A stretch of 64,000 bases of DNA from Zychaea mexicana (taxonomy: Eukaryota > Mucoromycota > Mucoromycetes > Mucorales > Lichtheimiaceae), in NCBI RefSeq assembly GCF_025766255.1, contig NW_026516725.1:1-64000 (forward strand), written 5' to 3'. The notes beneath the pieces were generated by a model. That model worked only from the letters and a program-made list of their open reading frames with translations, made no database searches and was not told the origin of the DNA. This document shows positions 1 through 11,197 of the stretch, in pieces. Every line of letters begins with the position of its first letter. Position 1 is the stretch's first letter. The position numbers were made by a program, and so were the translations under genes.

Positions 1-1013
1 CATAACTCCTCTATTATCAGAAAAGTGATTCCATAGCATATCTAACAAACAAACCACCTAATTACAATTGCCTGGGCGCAAGTATTCTGTTCTTCGTTGT
101 CATTTCTTTCAGTATTGTACATACTTTAGGTACGTTATTATTCCCGTTCCAAAGACCTTGTTCATCTCGAACAATGACGCCCGAGCTATTTTATTGCAAA
201 AGTAAATATACTCGTCCGTAGAGCAAGTTAAACTATAAGGGCTCTCGAAAAGCGCTATGGCGTAGTTATCCGATAGGTTTTGTTAACGTCAGTAAGCCTG
301 TATCGCCCAGTTCATGCATACCTGTGATCTGCAGCAACATAAAGCTTCTATCCAACTTCTGGCACGGGCTTTGGAAACTGTTGGTTGTAACACGCCGATC
401 ACTTTTTACTACCCTATGTAGCATTGAATCAACAGATACCGGGACAGCTAAAGTTAGTTAGTGTTGATACAGAATTGCTAGCATACTTGGGTATGTGATA
501 GTGCTCCATTCATGTGTATATGTACTAATTGTTGTATTATATATGTATGTGGGTTACAGTAGTACAGTCAATAATGAGAACGTTCGCTATATTGAAGCAA
601 AGTGTGTATGATATCTTTCAAAATTTTAAATCCAAAATCATGCAACATATATACGTTATCAAAAGCTGCAGATCGAAAATACGATATGGACAAAGATTGC
701 GTTTGTCGATTTTTAAGGATGAAACACAATGGGATCGCAACATAGCTCACTTATTAGTGGGAAATCAACACAATGAAGACAATGTGATATACTGCTGCCT
801 GTATGCCCAAAGCTGTACTACTGTATGTAAATTTATATAAATGTTCCCTTGACATCTGATTACCTATCAACATTATAGGCTACTCCCACTTCTTTCTTTA
901 CTTAACTTACTCAACTACAACTACAGTACCCTTAGCCTCCTCCTCATACGTACATATTCAGTGCGATTTTAAGCCGCCATTAATCAACTTTCGTTGCTAA
1001 CCACCTGCAACTT
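1..1013. other. Intergenic, no gene seen
   Basis: No open frame here shows protein-like composition, splice structure or a recognisable motif. A 103-codon frame at 529-840 (+) is AT-rich and has no recognisable domain, so I treat it as chance. Confidence 0.5.
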
Positions 1014-1784
1014 ATGTATACGAGCTGGTCAATAGAAGATACCATTGTCAGTTCGGAGCTGAAATGGTATCGCGTCAGTGACCTGATCGATTATATATAC
1101 ACGGTACAAGAATAGTTATTTACCATTGACTACCAAGGCGAGAAGTTCAAGGCGCCTTTGTTGGAGCACTTGTCTCCTGCGACAGAACAGCGCAGATTCG
1201 AAAAAGGAGATACTCTGATATGTCTTCCCCAATTGATTTACACGGCAAGCCTAGTAGCAAAGACGGCCCAGGGGAAATATTCTACATTCGGCGCTGCTGC
1301 TGTTGATGAAGACGGTAACCATCTTAAAACAGTCTTGCTTGAACTTCTTGCACAAGCTCTCCAATATATCGAATCTTGGCAGGGCGTCTTTGACCGAACG
1401 GCTTTTGAAAAACGGTACAAACTTGACTGGATTGATGATGATGATGAGGCCTGTGATGTTGACTATCACGACGAAAGCGACGCCAAGCCAAAATTTTCAA
1501 AGCTATCTAGGAGTGGTGACGCATCGAAGGACCAGAGACGAAAAAATGGTGGTCAGCATATCGTGCCCATTGTAAAGCCCATTGAAGGAACGAAGCAAGA
1601 AGACAGAAAAGAAGAAAAACACAATGGTGAAACCAGAGCGGATTTCAACGATCCAGTCGAGTCGACAAGAATGGAAAAGGAAAATTCATCTACAACGAAC
1701 AACCTCACACCCGACCAAGATAATCCGCCGGAAGATATGCAGCACTGTAGCAAAAGTACAGAATTTTGCACTGTATTGAAGTAA
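1014..1784 (+). pseudogene. Hypothetical protein gene with an in-frame stop
   Basis: One reading frame is protein-like from an ATG at 1014 to the stop at 1782-1784, but a TAG interrupts it at 1113-1115. Before the stop lie 33 codons (including ELKWYRVSDLIDYIYTVQE). After it lie 222 codons: first a hydrophobic/alpha-helical part (about residues 35-150), then an acidic Asp-rich patch and a hydrophilic Lys/Glu/Asn-rich tail. No ATG follows the stop near the start of the long part, so the upstream ATG seems to be the original start. A 34-bp intron could remove the stop but would be unusually short. I do not recognise the family. It ends 71 bp before the 9-bp target duplication of the Mutator-like element. 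Confidence 0.4.
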
Positions 1785-1863
1785 AAGGTTCCAATAAGAA
1801 TCCAAATTAGCGATTCCTCATAATCTTTCTTAAATGGCTTGTTATGATACAATAGTACTCCTC

Positions 1864-1916
1864 GAGAGACACGAAAAATGGTGCACCGCCGAAATGGTGC
1901 ACCGAGACTTGTGACA
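1864..1916 (+). repeat. Left terminal inverted repeat of the MULE
   Basis: It begins GAGAGACACGAAAAATGGTG and pairs with the reverse complement of 5087-5139, which begins GGGTGTCACTAAAAATGGTG. The doubled AATGGTGCACCG block is the best conserved part. Confidence 0.9.
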
Positions 1917-2129
1917 GCGATGTGACAGTGGTTCGAGGCGCACAGAAAAAGTGCACCGACAAAGTGCCAGAAAAGTGCACCCATCATTCCTTTTTCTCCT
2001 GCGATTTCTACCATTCGTATATGCATCTTATACGTTAATTTCTCTTCCAAATTTCACTTTAGCTCTGGCACTGTGTAAACCGAAATTTATGATATTTAGT
2101 AATATTTAATAAATTCTATTCTGCTATTT

Positions 2130-4952
2130 TCATATGACACTTGTGCCAATGTCTATGAAAAATTGTTTCTCGTTTTCGGTCAAGCGTCTTCTATGAAGAT
2201 ACCGCCATGTAGTCTTGTAATCTGCCTTAAGTCCAAGACGATGCCAACCTATCTCATGATAAGGTCTGACGGGTGGCCACTCCATATGTCGTGCTCTGGA
2301 TGGAACGAGGTCGATTGCGTTGAAGTGATTTGAGCTAAGAAAAAGAGTTATTGGCTGCGGTTGCCGATTGGTTCCCTTTGGGATAGTAAAAGGCAAGTAC
2401 AAAACACTGTTCCAATCCAAGCGATCATCATATACTGCAATCGGCACAGTATATGCATCTGCAGCAATTTGGGCATCTATTATCGCATTGAACCAATAAT
2501 CCGAACTGCAAGTGTACTTCTGGTATTGTGCTGTTTCTGGTGTGATACCATATTCCATTCGTTTGATCGCATTTTGCATTATGACCTCACGTCCGTTCCA
2601 TAGAGTATCGCGATAGAAATCATAGTTCGCAAAAAGCTGATCAAGAATTGCTTGTTTGACCTTAATATATTGATCTTGGTCACCATGAAGTTGGAGAGCA
2701 AGGGCACGATATCCACACCATCCGTCAGCTTTGATTTGCTTAATTCCCAACGAGCAATCGAGCGGGATCTCTCGATGGACGAAACTATTGAATTGAAATC
2801 AGTTATACTGCCAATCGCTTCCAATAATCTATTAATATTACCATGGTTCTCTTCGAAGACTTTTCCTGTTACTTGGCCATAAGTCCTCAGCTTGATTTTC
2901 CGTGTGTTTTCGTTTCTTCTGCTTGTTTTCAGTTTTCTTGTCCATCGTTTTCTCTGTTTTCTTCTCCGTCTTCATCTTTTCTTTGGTCTTGCTCATTGCA
3001 ATTTTCTCCTTCACTTCTTGCTTCTTCTTTTCATTCTTCATCTCGCCACCCATGATATATTGCATCATTTCGTCTGACCCTGTCTCCAAGTTCTCAGCCA
3101 TTGTCTCAATTTCTTTCAACGTGAACGGATCAACTTTCATATCCAAAAGGTGCAGGGCGCGTTCATCAATCTTATTCAAGATATCTTGCTGTGATACTGC
3201 TTTGATATCCTCTTTCGAAAGTCTTTTGGCGAAGGGCATGGTGCTCTTGTTGGAGGTTTTTTCTGCTTGTGATAGTGTCTTGCTTTCAGCTTGGTCGTCA
3301 TAAAGAAAATGGTCCAGTTGTTGTTGATCGGTGGTAACATCATTAACAAGTTTACCGAAAACATCCGGAGCACGTCCATCATTGTCAAAGTTTTTCTTTG
3401 ATCGTTTTCGAGTTTGTCGTGGTGCTCTGTTGTATGAAGCAGGCACCGCATTTTGTTCATAGTTTTTCAGTGTCAATTCATCTGAGCGGATATAATTCAA
3501 CGTTTGTGGAAGCGCTAGAGATATAGGCAAGTTGTGTACAGTATCTCGGTATAAATCTCTATGGAACGCTTCCACTGCATTTGTGGTACGATAAGGGTGG
3601 CTGCGGAGGGCGTCATTCATGCTGGAGCGATGTCGAAAAATCATGCTGCTTATAGATGGTTGTAGCCACCATTTGAGCCATTTGAAAGTATGCTTGAAAT
3701 TTGTCACCAGTTCCTTACAACTACGGCAAAATTCATCAGCATCTTCAGTTGTCCGAATGATGCAGGTCAGTTCACGAAATCGTTCGCTGGATTCGGGTAG
3801 AACGATGCTGTGATTGCTGTTGAGACGTTGAACGGATTGCATCCAGTGCATATAGCACCCTTTTAGGAACCGCATGCCGTCATCCTTACTGGTGTACTGT
3901 GTGTAGGCTTGCAGAAATCCATTCCTTTGTGCCAAAGAGAAATCCATCATCATACCGAGAAAGGAATTGTTGCCTTCAAACTTAACGTTGTACTCTGTGA
4001 AGAATGCAAAGAAGTATTGGGCAAAGTAGGTTTGTGAAAGGCCATCCAGGACAGCTTGGAAGATCACTGTGTGTTTTTTCAGCTCAGGAACATAGATCAC
4101 TGTTGAGCAGAGATAGTATCCTTTCTCAAATGCCTTGAAAGTGACATCGGTAACAGCCGGAAAATCTTGAAAGTGAACATATTCTTTAAGAGTCGGTGAC
4201 CGATACGCCAAAAAGAATGAGCCTGGCAGAACGTGGGCGTGGAGGAAGTACCCAGGGAACTCATTCATAATCTTGCCCAAGTCGCCGAGAAATTCACCTT
4301 TTCTTGGAATATCTCGTTCCTCGCGTACTTTGTTGATTTCATACTCGGCTCTGTCCCTCGTGCCAAGAATTGGGTTGATCTTAATGATCGATTCAACGAT
4401 TTCCCCAGTTCGCTTGTTGTTGCCATGAATTGCTGCCTTGGGTGTCACCGTTGGATCACTTCGAATTCTCTCTGCCAGTGTTTCCTTCTCTACTTCCGAT
4501 AGATGCTTCGCAGTATATTGTTCGTGGTCATGTGTGCCGATCTGCTTAACAGTGCATTTATTGCCGTCGAAATAGTAGAACGCCTCTGTTTTACAAGTGT
4601 CAACGTGCTCTAAATCGCCTCCGCAGCGCATACACCCAAGCTGGCATTGTTTATGAATTTGTTCAAAATCGCAGCGCGGGCGCAAATGTTTGCCATAGAA
4701 TTTGCAGGCCTCTCTAGTGCAGCGGACGAAACCATTGCATTTCTTCTTGTAGCGATGGATATTGTGCTTTTGTTTTCGAGGACCATAAACCTTGCGCATA
4801 GACCATCCAATGTCCAAATTCAGTTTTACGTACCTGTCAAAAATCGAAAAGTTTTGAGTAAGTTTGATTGAGTGTCGTGAAGGACTAGATGCTTTGTCGA
4901 AAATAGTACTTTTCGCTTTTGGAGTCAAAATAGGCGGGAGCCTCCTCTTCAT
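2130..4952 (-). CDS. MULE transposase with C-terminal OTU-type cysteine protease
   Basis: Predicted 921 aa from two exons, 4952-2842 and 2784-2130. The 57-bp intron (GTAATATT...AACTGAT...CAATAG) removes the stop of the first frame and joins it in phase to the second. Residues 66-143 hold a WRKY-GCM1-type zinc finger (KKCNGFVRC, CKFYGKHL, ending GTHDH). The DDE core has D269 (VTDVTFKAF), D337 (MMMDFSLAQ), the family C366-x2-H369 (KGCYMHW) and E461 (TTNAVEAFH). A Lys-rich linker follows (about 640-700). The C-terminal part matches OTU proteases: D724-G-W-C727-G-Y-R and a late SSNHFNAID with H857. Known: MULE transposases insert by DDE chemistry, and OTU domains cleave ubiquitin-like proteins. 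Inferred: one spliced polypeptide. Otherwise the OTU frame lacks a start ATG. The start chosen is the first in-frame ATG; an upstream exon cannot be excluded. Confidence 0.8.
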
Positions 4953-5086
4953 AGGAGTCCTTAACAAATCTTCTTCGAAAAAAGGTAATGTATTTGGACA
5001 TTGTTATATTTTGAACAGTAGATTTTGCTTGGAATGTAGTTCAAAGCGTTCTTTCAGGAACCGAAGAGAAAAAAGCATATTTTCCG

Positions 5087-5139
5087 AGTCACAAATCTCG
5101 GTGCACCATTTCAGCGGTGCACCATTTTTAGTGACACCC
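5087..5139 (-). repeat. Right terminal inverted repeat of the MULE
   Basis: This is the inverted partner of 1864-1916, with mismatches mainly in the outermost ten bases. The target duplication GTACTCCTC follows it directly at 5140-5148. Confidence 0.9.
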
Positions 5140-5631
5140 GTACTCCTCTTTTTAGTTTCATTTCTGAAAAAAAAAGTCTTTGAGCGCTGACACTTCTTTT
5201 ATCTGTTAAACAGTTTATAGCACATCATACACTTCTTTAGCTGATATTTTTTCTGGTAACAATATAACGATTTACACTGAGACGGCAAATTAAAAGACAG
5301 CAACGTCTGCAGTATTTTCTACATCCAAGAGATGTGACTATATGCAAGAAATCTTTTTAAGAAGAGCACGCACACAAAATACAGATTCAGGACATGATAT
5401 AGACAATAAGAGAATGGCATTGAATAAGCATCAATCACTCTAGCAGGAATACTGCTCAATTAGATAGCATCGAACGTGTAGCATCCCAAAACAGTACAGC
5501 AGGTCAAAGCGACAGTACGATCTCGTCGAAAGAATCAATCATACACTCGGTTGCCTCTTTTTCAGGCACACGCAAGGAAACTCAGCTTTGCTCTTTTTTT
5601 TCTTTCTTCGACATAATATAAAAAGTATAGA

Positions 5632-6160
5632 ATGGATAATATGGCATCACCGATTCCTCTGGACGTGGAAATGTTTCGTACCCTTGAAGCTCGTGCCAAT
5701 GAATTGTCAAACAATCTGAGTCAAATGGTTCACCGTTTGCAAGTTGAAATGAAACAAGTAAGAAGAATAGTGTGGTTCTTCACAACTGTGTTCTTCTCGT
5801 TGGCGTCTCTCAATACAAGCACACCTCATACTAACAAGTGTGTATATTCGCTGTAAGATGTCAACTTCGACAACAGAATCTTGTAGCGTTTACAAGGAAT
5901 CAGTACAACGATTATCTGAGCAAGTAGACGCTTGTACGGGGAAAACAGTTCAACTCATTGCTGAGTGTGACGAACTCGATAAGGACCTAGCTCAGCTACA
6001 TATTATAGCCAAGCAAATGTAAGGTTCATTTTCCTCGCCGTTTATGATATGTCATGGGTACATCATAGTCACATAATACTCAAAATGTCGCATGCGGTTT
6101 GATGTCATATATAGCAAAACAATTGATAAAGCGTTGGATCGATTACAGCAAGCCATCTAG
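5632..6160 (+). CDS. BORCS6: BORC complex subunit 6-like protein (BORCS6/lyspersin family)
   Basis: Predicted 110 aa from exons 5632-5757, 5858-6018 and 6115-6160, all with GT-AG introns and compatible phases. An ACTAAC branch site lies before the second exon. It is an all-helical protein with heptad-like spacing. The order of motifs (SQMVHRLQ; VYKESVQRLSEQVDA; LIAECDELDKDLAQLHIIAKQ; IKTIDKALDRLQQAI) follows the BORCS6 C-terminal domain (YRDSV..LGEAVD; L.ARCEELDRAM.P...LAKQIKDIKR.LD). Known: BORC regulates lysosome/late-endosome positioning through Arl8 and kinesin. In fungi related subunits act on the vacuole or endosomes. The human protein has a long N-terminal extension that is missing here. 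The gene is convergent with PEX7, with 199 bp between the stop codons. Confidence 0.75.
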
Positions 6161-6359
6161 TAATGGTATACACTATATTTTTTCATTGCTGTCTTTTTTC
6201 TTGCATGTGAAGAGGAGGAAAAGGGCCGAAGAAGAAGGTGACGGGGATGGATTGAGAGCTATACACAACGACAAATTACAATAGAAAAATGTGATGACAA
6301 AGAAGGGAAGAACAAATAATGTCAAATGAAGGAACCGAAAACCGAGGGATGAGTCTCAT

Positions 6360-7636
6360 CTACCGCTGCATTAACGAAGGCGGCATAAACACATGCACAT
6401 TTTCATCCCAAGCACATGTCGCGACTTGTCCTTCCATGTACAGATTGTAATCCAATCCAAGCACAAATTCTGTATGCGCATCATGCACTTCCATCATATT
6501 GTTGCCGGGTGGTGCAGCCGTGTCCCAGAACCGCACGCTCATGTCATAACCTGCACTTGCCACAACGTTGGGTCTGTGAGGCGAATACTTGACGCGTCGT
6601 ACAGCATACTCGTGACCAGCAAGGCATACCACTTCTCGGTTCGTTTGACGCATATCCCATATCTTCACCGTGCGGTCAACAGATCCAGTGACAAACATTT
6701 GATCCTGATACTTGTTCCAATCCACAGATAAAATCTCGTTCTGATGGGCGCGGATGGTTTGCGCAGACCGTGGTGCTTTGAGATCCCACAGTTTGACGGT
6801 TTGATCTCCAGAGCCTGACATGAGTAGCGTTGGATTACGTGGTGACCATGCTGTGCTGTATACACAGTGGGTATGTTCGGTAAATGTTTGAAGCGATCGT
6901 GGGGCTTGAGGATTCCACTATACATAATCACGGTTAAAATTTTCACATGCAATATATGCCCCGCACGCTTGGTTATAAACATGACGACATACGATTTTGA
7001 CGGTATGATCCCAAGAGCCGCTTGCAAACACGTCTTTACTGATCAAGTTCCATTCTACCGAGAATACTTCGCGTTGATGTTCTTGCCAGTTTTGAATTGG
7101 AAAGTCCTAATAGTTTCTCCTTATAAGCAAGCTTACCCTCCCCAACATGTAATTCACGCATAATACGCAAACGCTCAAGACTTACCGAAAGCGTAACATC
7201 CCACATTTTTATGGATCCATCCCCACTCGACGTAACCAGTTGATTTTCGTTTATTTCACTCCATGCCAAATCAAAAAGGCCATCTTGCGTATCATATCTA
7301 TGAAAAATTTCATGCACGTTTAGCCTTACTGCATGTCCATATGGGTGTATCAAACAAATATTACAACTTACACTCGTTCGGTTACTAAACCGTCAGGTCC
7401 ACCCACAGCCATTAGCCATAACCGTCCATTACCAACGAGACCGAAATTAGACGCCGTTGCTACGGCAAGTTTGTTTTCAAAAAATGGACTCCATTGCACC
7501 TATAAAGCACACACACGCGGAGAGAGGACAACTCCGTTTTTAGTCATTGGAAATGCACACCCTCAAAAAAAACTATAGAAAAAGGCCAATTTACCGAGTA
7601 ACCATTATAGCCTTCGGTTCTAAATTTTAAAAACAT
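6360..7636 (-). CDS. PEX7: Peroxisomal targeting signal 2 receptor Pex7 (WD40 protein)
   Basis: Predicted 326 aa from exons 7636-7595, 7499-7372, 7324-7186, 7106-6993 and 6917-6360. The length is close to animal Pex7 (about 320 aa). It begins [14 protein letters not shown] then [14 protein letters not shown], the typical Pex7 N-terminus. Six or more WD40 blades follow, with [39 protein letters not shown] and [31 protein letters not shown] and [17 protein letters not shown] are Pex7-characteristic stretches. Known: Pex7 binds PTS2 cargo (such as thiolase) in the cytosol and delivers it to the peroxisomal docking complex with a co-receptor. All introns are short and keep frame, and no lesion was seen. 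Confidence 0.93.
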
Positions 7637-7639
7637 GTT

Positions 7640-9092
7640 TGTCAACCAATGAGGTTATATCAGGTGAAGGAAAAACAAAAGGCGTAGAGAGTAAGGAAAG
7701 AGGCAAAAGAATGACGGAAGTGGTGGCAAACGGATATGGAAACTTAAACCCCCTTTTTCGCCTGTTTTTTTGTGACTCCACAGCCGCCTTGGAGTAATTG
7801 TTGCTGACACAACTTTTTTTATGCAAACGTTCTTTCACACACATTTCATTCTACCTTTCTCCTTCTCAAAAACGTTGTGTGCTGACACCATTGTTTGATA
7901 GAAACTGTTACCATACGCTTTTCAATTACACGTCAGTTAATCGTATGAATTGTATCGACGAACACCTCCATGAGCCAAGAGTATGAGCACATCCTTCTCC
8001 ACTATCCGCTGGCTCTAGGAAGCTACCGTACTATGGATGCTGCAACACAAATTCTCTGAGTGAATAATACACTGATTTGTTTTCCCAAGCACCAAAACAA
8101 AGATCGATTTGTTATACATTCGTGCAGCAAACCAGTTTCTAGTCTTGTCATGATACCACAATGCATGCTGATTCATGCTGCTGCTACATAGTTGCCTTGA
8201 CTCGCTACAGTCTAGACTCCAACTTCACTAGGTATTTATTACCATGTCAAACTGGTTTGATGCACTCTTTTAATAATGTTGAATTGTAAATATTGGCAAC
8301 AGTTATTAACTACTTGTTGATGGATCGTTACACAAGGTTCGTTTTCGTTGTGTGAATGAAATGCTATGTTGCCATGTCAAAAGGCATGTAGCCAAGTGTT
8401 TGATTGATAATCTAATTTTCCGGTTAAGTTTTATCGTTTCGAGCATTGAATAGATCAAAGCTAGCGTTTTCGAGTACATACTGTGCTTTTACTTGTTCGT
8501 GAGAGCTACTAATACGTAGAGAACAGCAGTCATTTCAACTGTACTGCGAACGAACAACATCCACTCCTTGATAAAAGCCGCATAGCATAGCTTTGTAAGC
8601 AACAGACCGTGTTTTAATCTGAATGTATAGTAGACTTCCCGATATATTGTATGTTAGACTTTGAAAGCAGAAGTTCAATGGGGGTGGTGTCCGGCCCTCA
8701 GGCCGAGCGACTCTACAGTGAGGTGCTTTACATCAAGAACCATGTCATGATAGTAAGACATGCTGGTAAAAGATGCCTAGACAAGGACATCATAGTAGAA
8801 ACCGTCGTAACATAAAAAAAGCCAAGTAGTGTGCCTAACCGTCAATAAAGTTGATAATTTTTAATGATAGAAAGAAAAAGAAGGTTGACAGAAATGATGA
8901 TCTCAAGCTGGCTATTTCAAGTATAGAATTTAAACTGGGATGATGTCACAGAAAAAGCCAAAAACACGGTCAAAACTTTTTCTTGTCGGAACGAAAAATC
9001 TCGGATATAGGCCCATTCTGAAAAAAAAAAATAAAGAGAAAAGCAGACGACAAAAACTTTCTCTCTTTATAAATATATACTATATATAAGCC
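7640..9092. other. Intergenic, PEX7 and TOM40 5' flanks
   Basis: These two genes diverge, so the stretch should hold both promoters. A GGCC-rich short hairpin lies near 8690-8705 (CGGCCCTCAGGCCG). A TATA-like tract (tataaatatatactatatat) lies just upstream of the TOM40 ATG. No further gene is supported. Confidence 0.45.
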
Positions 9093-10490
9093 ATGGCCTC
9101 CGCACAGAACCTTGCCACGCCACCCCCGGGCCTGTACTCGCCACTGTCCGCATTCCCTCAGAAGGATCAGACTCCTGCTGGATCGCCTTACAATCCCTTG
9201 CACTGGCCCCGTTGGTTCTCGTACCACAAGAGCCGCCTTGGCTTACCAAACCCAGGCAAATTCGAACGTTTGCACGGTGAAGTCAAAGGTAATTAGTGCA
9301 TATATTCTTATTAGACAAAAGAAGGAAAGAACGACGCGTTATATATGCTTACTAACCGCCCACTGGCTTCAATTCACTGTTTTTCTCTGCATAATAGAAA
9401 CGTTTGTCACAAACTTCTTGTTCGACGGCGCACAGGCGAACATCATTAAGGAATTGTCGCCCCACTTCCATGTCCAGCACCAATTCTCGCTTGGATCGCA
9501 AGTTATGCCACCAATGTATAACTTCATGTCGGGTTACATGACGGAGAGAGTAAATATCGACGCATAATAACAAAGAAGAAGAAGGAAAAAAGAACATCAA
9601 GGTTATTAATAGTTTGTGTTTTTTTTAGACCATGGCTCAGGGTACGATGGATAATGATACCAACTTGAACGCGGTTATTCGACACATGTGGTCAATGAAA
9701 TCGTTGACCAAGGTCGTTGCTCAGGTGCGAATTTACAGAAATTGATATGCGCACGGAATGTACGAGGGAGAAAGAGAGAACTTATGATGTAAGTTATCGG
9801 TTCATATAGATGACACACATGCCCGGCCACTCGATGCTTCAGGTTGAACACGACTACACCGGCGCGGATTTCAGCATCAACTTGAAGGCCATGAACCCCA
9901 ACCCTATGGAGTTCACTGGTTTGTACGTTGCCTCGTACTTGCAATCGATCACACCCAAATTGGCACTCGGTACCGAAGTTGTGTTGCAGCGTCCTACACC
10001 CGACATGGAAGAGACTGCCATGTCGCTTGTCGGTAAGTACAGCGGCAAGGACTTTATTGCCACAGCACAGTTCCAGGGCTTGGGTGCTATCCAGGCCTCG
10101 TACTACCAGCGTATCAACGAAAAGGTCGACTTTGGTGTCGAAATCAACGCCTTGGTGCAGGGTCAGCGAAGAGAGGCTGTTGCTACCGTGGGTGGCAAGT
10201 TCGACTTCCGGCAAGCTACTTTCCGTGGCCAGATTGACACCACTGGTCGCGTCTCTGCTGTGTTGGAAGAAAAGATGGCTCCTGGCTTCTCGTTCTTGAT
10301 CAGTGGTGACTTGGATCATATGAAGGTAAGGAAGAATGGGCTACAGCAAGAGTGGGACTTTTCGAGGAAGGATGAGATGGATATGAAGATGATACAGAGA
10401 GGGAAGGAGGGCTAAGCATGCATGTATTGTATATGTCCAATTCAATAGGGTCAAAGCAAGTTCGGTGTCGGTATCATGTTGTCTGCTTAG
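9093..10490 (+). CDS. TOM40: Mitochondrial import receptor subunit Tom40
   Basis: Predicted 333 aa from exons 9093-9288, 9398-9549, 9629-9724, 9810-10325 and 10449-10490. Known: Tom40 is the beta-barrel channel of the outer-membrane translocase, and fungal orthologues are about 350-390 aa. Visible here are the hydrophilic Pro-rich N-terminus (TPPPGLYSPLSAFPQKDQTPAG), the first barrel segment ETFVTNFLFDGAQANIIKEL, FHVQHQFSLGSQVMPPMYNF, the amphipathic strands of the main exon (GLYVASYLQSITPKLALGTE; SGKDFIATAQFQGLGAIQAS; VGGKFDFRQATFRGQIDTTG) and the last strand SKFGVGIMLSA before the stop. That final strand resembles a beta-signal for SAM-dependent insertion. The small last exon is needed to complete the barrel. 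No defect was seen. Confidence 0.95.
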
Positions 10491-11197
10491 AAATAAAAAG
10501 TATAAAGTACCTTTCCTCTTCTCTTCTCTTTCTCTCTCTTTTCACCCAACCTCTACCCCCCTTTACACACTTCTACTACACAACAACAACAACAACAACA
10601 TTCGACACACTCGCACTATATTTTTGTACAAAATGAGAAAAAGTTGTATATGCTTTCAGTTTTTTTTAAACCGCTACAGACAGAAACAAAAAAGAAAAAT
10701 GAACCTTAGAGTTTCCTAGTACACTAAAGATTGATATATTATTTGTACTTCTGGTCCCTGTTCTTTTGAATCTAATTAGTTCCAGTGCGCATCGAAGGGT
10801 CTAAAAACGTATTTGTGCGTGTGGGCTTTTCATATAGCAACGCTGTTTTGTCATGGAAATTCCCATGGTAACCATGCTTAGTCAAACAGTACTGAAAACG
10901 GCTGTTTTATCGCAAGTTACTGCACATATAACCAACCCATAAGGATGCGTAATGAACCATTTACTGGGAGATAAAGCAATACAAGAAGCAGATGTAAAGG
11001 GATAGAAGATTGAATGCTTGCAGAGGGTTCTGCCGGGTATTCAAACCCTGTGGATGAAGCTCATTACTTAAGGTGAGAAACGATATGGCTGTGATTTAGA
11101 TGATTTGTCAGTGTAAATTCTCAGTTGTCAGAATAAATAGGCGCCCGTATATGGATATCCTAATTCGGCAGTTCTTCTTCTTCTTCCATAAACGATC
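10491..11197. other. Intergenic between TOM40 and the hydrolase-phosphatase gene
   Basis: The first part is a pyrimidine-rich and CAA-repeat 3' flank of TOM40 (10510-10610). The rest shows no gene. The downstream gene has a CTT repeat just before its ATG (11171-11187). Confidence 0.45.

Larger units (their letters stand above)
1855..5148. mobile_element. Complete Mutator-like element (MULE) with 9-bp target-site duplication
   Basis: The element body is 1864-5139 (3276 bp). The 9-bp direct repeat GTACTCCTC flanks it at 1855-1863 and 5140-5148, the size typical of Mutator-superfamily insertions. The terminal inverted repeats (1864-1916 and 5087-5139, about 53 bp) align without gaps with about 8 mismatches. 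Each contains AATGGTGCACCG twice. Further GTGCACC motifs follow inside the left end near 1945 and 1975, and are plausible transposase binding sites. The whole interior is filled by one two-exon gene on the minus strand. Intact ends, an intact duplication and an intact reading frame suggest a recent insertion. Confidence 0.92.

Noticed and set aside
568..840. Overlapping frames on both strands near the window start
   Set aside because: AT-driven, opposite-strand shadows with no protein-like features.
11015..11060. Possible tRNA T-arm (GGGTATTCAAACCC)
   Set aside because: No matching acceptor, D-arm or anticodon stem could be drawn around it.
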